A stretch of 10,609 bases of DNA from Actinomycetota bacterium (GTDB taxonomy: Bacteria > Actinomycetota > Actinomycetes > Nanopelagicales > Nanopelagicaceae). The stretch is from NCBI GenBank assembly GCA_947480375.1, contig CANKCX010000017.1, positions 1-10,609 on the forward strand. Direction: 5' to 3'. Every line of letters begins with the position of its first letter. Position 1 is the first letter of the stretch. Under the pieces are notes generated by a model. It made no database searches. It worked only from the letters and a program-made list of their open reading frames with translations, and was not told where the DNA came from. Positions 7,653 through 10,609 of this stretch are shown here, in pieces. Both the position numbers and the translations under genes were made by a program.

Positions 7653-8374
7653 TCGCTTGAAACAATTCTAAATATCTCAGCGACTCTGCCATCTGCTAAA
7701 CCATTTAACTTCGCATTTCGCTCGCCCCACTCGCGAATCATTGTTTCCAAGTTTGGATTATGAGCAGTCTGGCTAACATGGGCATGCAGCGCAGCTAATT
7801 TCTTATCGAAGGTTTCGGTTACATCAACGAAGTGATCAGGGGTGTGATGTGACATCACCCAAACTTCACGTACGCGCCAAGGTTCTAGGCCTTCATCCTT
7901 TAATAGATCTTCAAAAGCAAAAGGATTTCTAGCATCGGGATAAACCGCTTGAATTGCCGATTCACCAGCAGCCATATGATCGGGGTGACTTGAGAAAAGG
8001 CGATCCCAATTTCGCTCTGGGCTTTGAATCAACATTCGCTGCGGTTTGGATTTTCTGATCTCTCGAACAATCTGTTTACGTAATTCAATTGTCGGAACCA
8101 ACCAACCATCTCGGTGATTTAGGAATTCAATATTTGTAACACCAAGAACTTTTCCAGCATCGCGTTGTTCGCGTTGGCGAATCTTCGGCATATCTTCACG
8201 CGGAACATCTGGATCTTCGCCGCCTTGATCGCCATTTGTGCAGATGCAATACGAGACTTCAATTCCCTTTGCGGTCCATTGTGCAATCGTTCCCGCGGCC
8301 CCGAAATCAAGGTCGTCTGGGTGCGCTGTTACAACAAGGACGCGTTCAATTTCGGAATCATCTAGTGGAGGCAT
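7649..8374 (-). CDS. PIG-L/LmbE-family zinc N-deacetylase
   Basis: Zinc-dependent hydrolase of the fold that removes acetyl groups from GlcNAc-type sugars (MshB, Mca, BshB, PIG-L). It has 241 residues. The N-terminal VLVVTAHPDDLDFG carries H18, D20 and D21. By analogy with MshB, H18 and D21 bind zinc and D20 is the general base. RDGWL (88-92) and SPERNWDRLFSSHPDHMAAG follow; in the latter H133 should be the third zinc ligand and H130 the catalytic His. There is no signal peptide or membrane segment, so it should act in the cytoplasm. The substrate cannot be told. MshB and Mca are longer, about 290-300, so a mycothiol role is possible but not shown. The gene stands alone between a convergent cyclophilin and a divergent helicase. 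ATG 8374 fits a leaderless -10 box. Confidence 0.9.
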   Translation of the reverse strand: MPPLDDSEIERVLVVTAHPDDLDFGAAGTIAQWTAKGIEVSYCICTNGDQGGEDPDVPREDMPKIRQREQRDAGKVLGVTNIEFLNHRDGWLVPTIELRKQIVREIRKSKPQRMLIQSPERNWDRLFSSHPDHMAAGESAIQAVYPDARNPFAFEDLLKDEGLEPWRVREVWVMSHHTPDHFVDVTETFDKKLAALHAHVSQTAHNPNLETMIREWGERNAKLNGLADGRVAEIFRIVSSD

Positions 8375-8386
8375 TGGGCAATCTTA
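8375..8386 (-). promoter_or_regulatory. -10 box of the LmbE-type gene, leaderless start
   Basis: On the minus strand TAAGAT (8386-8381) is followed by the 6-nt spacer TGCCCA and the ATG at 8374. Hexamer position and spacer match the guaB start exactly in layout, and the spacer is identical. No -35 box is convincing. Confidence 0.55.
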
Positions 8387-8414
8387 GGAGAACTTTGCAC
8401 TTTATGTGAGTCGT

Positions 8415-8427
8415 TAGACTCCGACCT
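8415..8427 (+). promoter_or_regulatory. -10 box of pcrA, leaderless start
   Basis: TAGACT (8415-8420), the same hexamer as at guaB, stands 7 nt before the ATG at 8428. The whole divergent region to the LmbE-type start is only 53 bp, and it contains both -10 boxes. There is no Shine-Dalgarno sequence between the hexamer and the ATG. Confidence 0.55.
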
Positions 8428-10609
8428 ATGTCTTCCGAGCAATTAATTGATGGTTTGAACCCACAACAGCAAGCCGCTGTTGTTCATCAGGGTTCACCAT
8501 TGCTTGTAGTTGCTGGAGCTGGATCAGGTAAGACTCGAGTATTAACTAGGCGCATCGCGTATTTACTGGCGGAACGAAATGTTCGACCTTACGAAATTTT
8601 AGCTATCACCTTTACAAATAAAGCTGCCGCAGAAATGAAAGAGCGAGTTGCAGATTTAGTAGGGGATAGCGCGAAATCTATTTGGGTCTCGACCTTCCAC
8701 TCAGCCTGCGTTCGGATTTTGCGTCAAGAGGCGTCAAAACTTGGTTATTCAAATTCATTCACAATTTATGATTCTTCAGACAGTCTGCGCTTAATTACTT
8801 TAGTAATGAAGGATATGAATTTAGATATCAAGCGTTATGCACCACGGGCGGTGGCTGGATTAATTTCGCAGGCAAAGAATGAACTGCAAGGCCCGGCAGA
8901 TTTCGTGCAATCCGCAGATAACCAATTCAATGAAGTTGTTGCAGAAGTATTTGCTCACTATCAAAAGCGCTTAGCCAGCGCGAATGCAATGGACTTTGAT
9001 GATCTAATCGGTCGTACCGTTGAAATTTTGCAACGAAATCCTGAAAGTCGTCAGAGATATCGCTCGCGCTTTCGCCATGTGTTGGTCGATGAATATCAAG
9101 ATACAAACCATGCGCAATATATGTTGATTAAAGAGTTAGTAGGAGTCGAAGGCGAAGGTATTCCCTTAGCCGAACTATGTGTCGTGGGCGATGCGGATCA
9201 ATCAATCTATGCATTTCGTGGAGCAAATATCCGAAACATTCTGCAATTTGAAGCAGATTACCCAAGTGCAAAAACAATTCTGCTGGAACAAAATTATCGG
9301 TCTACGCAAAATATTCTCACTGCGGCAAATGCAGTTATCGCAAATAACGAGGGGCGTAAGGCTAAGAATCTCTGGTCTGAATCTGGCGCTGGTGCAAAAA
9401 TTATTGGTTATGTTGCCGAAAGTGAACATGATGAAGCCGATCACATAGTTTCAGAGATTGGCAGATTGCGACGCGAAGGCGCTTCCCAACCTGGCGATAC
9501 CGCAATTTTCTATCGGACCAATGCGCAGTCGCGAGTATTTGAAGAGGTATTTCTTCGATCAGCTATCCCATACAAAGTAGTTGGCGGCGTGCGATTCTAT
9601 GAGCGCAAAGAGGTTAAAGACTTTTTAGCGTATCTTCGAGTTCTAGTTAATCCGGAAGATGAAGTTTCACTGCGTCGAATTATTAATACCCCAAAGCGTG
9701 GAATCGGGGATCGGGCTTTAGATACTGTCGATTTATTTGCTAAAGATTTAGAAATCTCGTTTTGGCACGCGCTAAATCGCGCAGTAGAAGTTCCAAGCAT
9801 TCCTACTCGCTCTATTGCAGCAATCAATGATTTTGTTCACTTGATTACTTCGCTGGCAACTCTTGTTGAAGCTAAGACCAGACCATCTGTTATAGCTCAG
9901 GCGGTTTTAGAACAATCAGGTTTGCTGCACGAACTCGAGAAGAGTGATGATTTGCAGGATGAAAGTCGCGTCGAAAACTTACAAGAATTAGTTTCAGTTG
10001 CCGTTGAATATGAAGAGGGCGAAGTTGAAGAGGGCGAAGAAATTTCATTGCTCGGATTTCTTGAGAACGTCTCACTAGTTGCAGATTCAGATCAAATTCC
10101 AGATGGTGAAGATCATGGTGGAGTTGTCACTTTAATGACGCTGCATACTGCAAAGGGGTTGGAATTCCCGACCGTGTTTTTAACCGGACTGGAAGAAGGA
10201 ATATTTCCACACTCAAGAACACTTGGTGATCCAGAGGAAATTGCTGAAGAACGCCGCCTGGCTTATGTTGGTTTAACTCGTGCCCGAGTCAATCTCTATG
10301 TTTCAAGATCTGAATATCGAACATCATGGGGCGCACCTACTTACAATCCGGCTTCAAGATTTCTCGCCGAAATTCCAGATGATGTAATTGAATGGAACGA
10401 ACATGCACCTGCACCATCGCGGGCAAGTGTCATGAAGACTTCACATTTCACTCCGGCGCCCCGGGCAACTGGCCGAAAAGTTTCTACGACGATGGTTCTG
10501 GAAGTTGGCGACCGTGTGTCACATGACACATTTGGATTGGGAAGCGTTGTCGCCGTTGTCGGCGAAGGAGATCGCGCCGAGGCCACTATTAACTTCGGTT
10601 CACTCGGTG
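8428..10609 (+). CDS. pcrA: ATP-dependent DNA helicase PcrA/UvrD type, 3' end outside window
   Basis: Superfamily 1A 3'-5' helicase acting in nucleotide excision repair, replication restart and clearing of stalled RNA polymerase. The frame is open from ATG 8428 to the last base, giving 727 complete codons; I checked it for frameshifts and stops and found none. Seen in order: Q motif LNPQQQAAV (10-18); Walker A AGAGSGKT (29-36); ITFTNKAAAEMKERV (motif Ia); DEYQD (221-225, Walker B); GDADQSIYAFRGA (254-266, motif III); QNYRS (motif IV); TLHTAKGLEF (571-580, motif V); EERRLAYVGLTRAR (607-620, motif VI). From about 692, EVGDRVSHDTFGLGSVVAV begins the C-terminal Tudor-like domain that binds RNA polymerase in PcrA. 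The domain still lacks its end, so roughly 30-60 residues may be missing. An actinobacterial UvrD1 equivalent is likely. Confidence 0.97.
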   Translation, partial: MSSEQLIDGLNPQQQAAVVHQGSPLLVVAGAGSGKTRVLTRRIAYLLAERNVRPYEILAITFTNKAAAEMKERVADLVGDSAKSIWVSTFHSACVRILRQEASKLGYSNSFTIYDSSDSLRLITLVMKDMNLDIKRYAPRAVAGLISQAKNELQGPADFVQSADNQFNEVVAEVFAHYQKRLASANAMDFDDLIGRTVEILQRNPESRQRYRSRFRHVLVDEYQDTNHAQYMLIKELVGVEGEGIPLAELCVVGDADQSIYAFRGANIRNILQFEADYPSAKTILLEQNYRSTQNILTAANAVIANNEGRKAKNLWSESGAGAKIIGYVAESEHDEADHIVSEIGRLRREGASQPGDTAIFYRTNAQSRVFEEVFLRSAIPYKVVGGVRFYERKEVKDFLAYLRVLVNPEDEVSLRRIINTPKRGIGDRALDTVDLFAKDLEISFWHALNRAVEVPSIPTRSIAAINDFVHLITSLATLVEAKTRPSVIAQAVLEQSGLLHELEKSDDLQDESRVENLQELVSVAVEYEEGEVEEGEEISLLGFLENVSLVADSDQIPDGEDHGGVVTLMTLHTAKGLEFPTVFLTGLEEGIFPHSRTLGDPEEIAEERRLAYVGLTRARVNLYVSRSEYRTSWGAPTYNPASRFLAEIPDDVIEWNEHAPAPSRASVMKTSHFTPAPRATGRKVSTTMVLEVGDRVSHDTFGLGSVVAVVGEGDRAEATINFGSLG

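Noticed and set aside
8165..8365. 66-residue frame on + inside the LmbE-type gene
   Set aside because: It lies wholly antisense to a gene with full catalytic motifs and has no recognisable domain or ribosome binding site.
9179..9448. 89- and 80-residue frames overlapping motif III of pcrA
   Set aside because: They are shadows of the helicase reading frame; the protein sequence has no domain and low complexity.
10021..10044. Short tandem-like GAAGAGGGCGAAG repeats in pcrA
   Set aside because: These encode a Glu/Gly-rich loop in the helicase; codon repetition over a few residues explains them and the frame is intact.

Overview
The window looks like a stretch of core chromosome from a low-to-medium GC actinobacterium with a streamlined genome. 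The freshwater acI/Nanopelagicales type (Planktophila-like) is the best guess. This rests on a WhiB-family Fe-S protein, an actinobacterial GroEL1 with a His-rich tail, a polyphosphate-glucokinase-like ROK kinase, the guaB-guaB3 tandem, AT-leaning codon use and almost no spacer DNA. No phage, insertion sequence, CRISPR array, tRNA or rRNA was seen. No gap between genes exceeds about 150 bp.

Layout: (1) bases 2-898, 3' half of groL on +, closed by a strong intrinsic terminator. (2) 968-1732, ROK/PPGK-like sugar kinase on +, meeting whiB (1734-2042, -) tail to tail with 1 bp between them. (3) 2043-2190, a divergent control region between whiB and a MerR-type cobalamin-binding regulator (2191-3111, +) that carries the CarH signature Wx9EH plus ExH. 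The region holds a good whiB promoter, an inverted repeat over its -35 box and TTGA direct repeats in helical phase. (4) 3165-7648, a compact + strand operon: guaB, guaB3, guaA and a secreted cyclophilin. (5) 7649-8374, a PIG-L/LmbE deacetylase on -, with its stop codon abutting the cyclophilin stop. (6) 8428 to the window end, PcrA/UvrD helicase on +, divergent from the deacetylase over 53 bp and cut by the window edge.

How the genes work together: guaB and guaA carry IMP to XMP to GMP, and guaB3 is the usual actinobacterial companion of guaB. The other genes are single functions: protein folding (groL, cyclophilin), sugar phosphorylation, redox or developmental transcription control (WhiB), likely light/B12-dependent control (CarH-like), N-deacetylation of an unknown GlcNAc-like substrate, and DNA repair. 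The order groEL1 - whiB3/whiD - guaB - guaB3 recalls the corresponding M. tuberculosis and Streptomyces regions.

Most notable points: a candidate B12 photoreceptor next to phased repeats that resemble a CarH operator; an IMP dehydrogenase that lacks its CBS (Bateman) regulatory domain; a GuaB3 with His at the catalytic-Cys position; and a recurring leaderless start, in which a -10 box lies 6-7 nt before the ATG, twice with the identical spacer TGCCCA.
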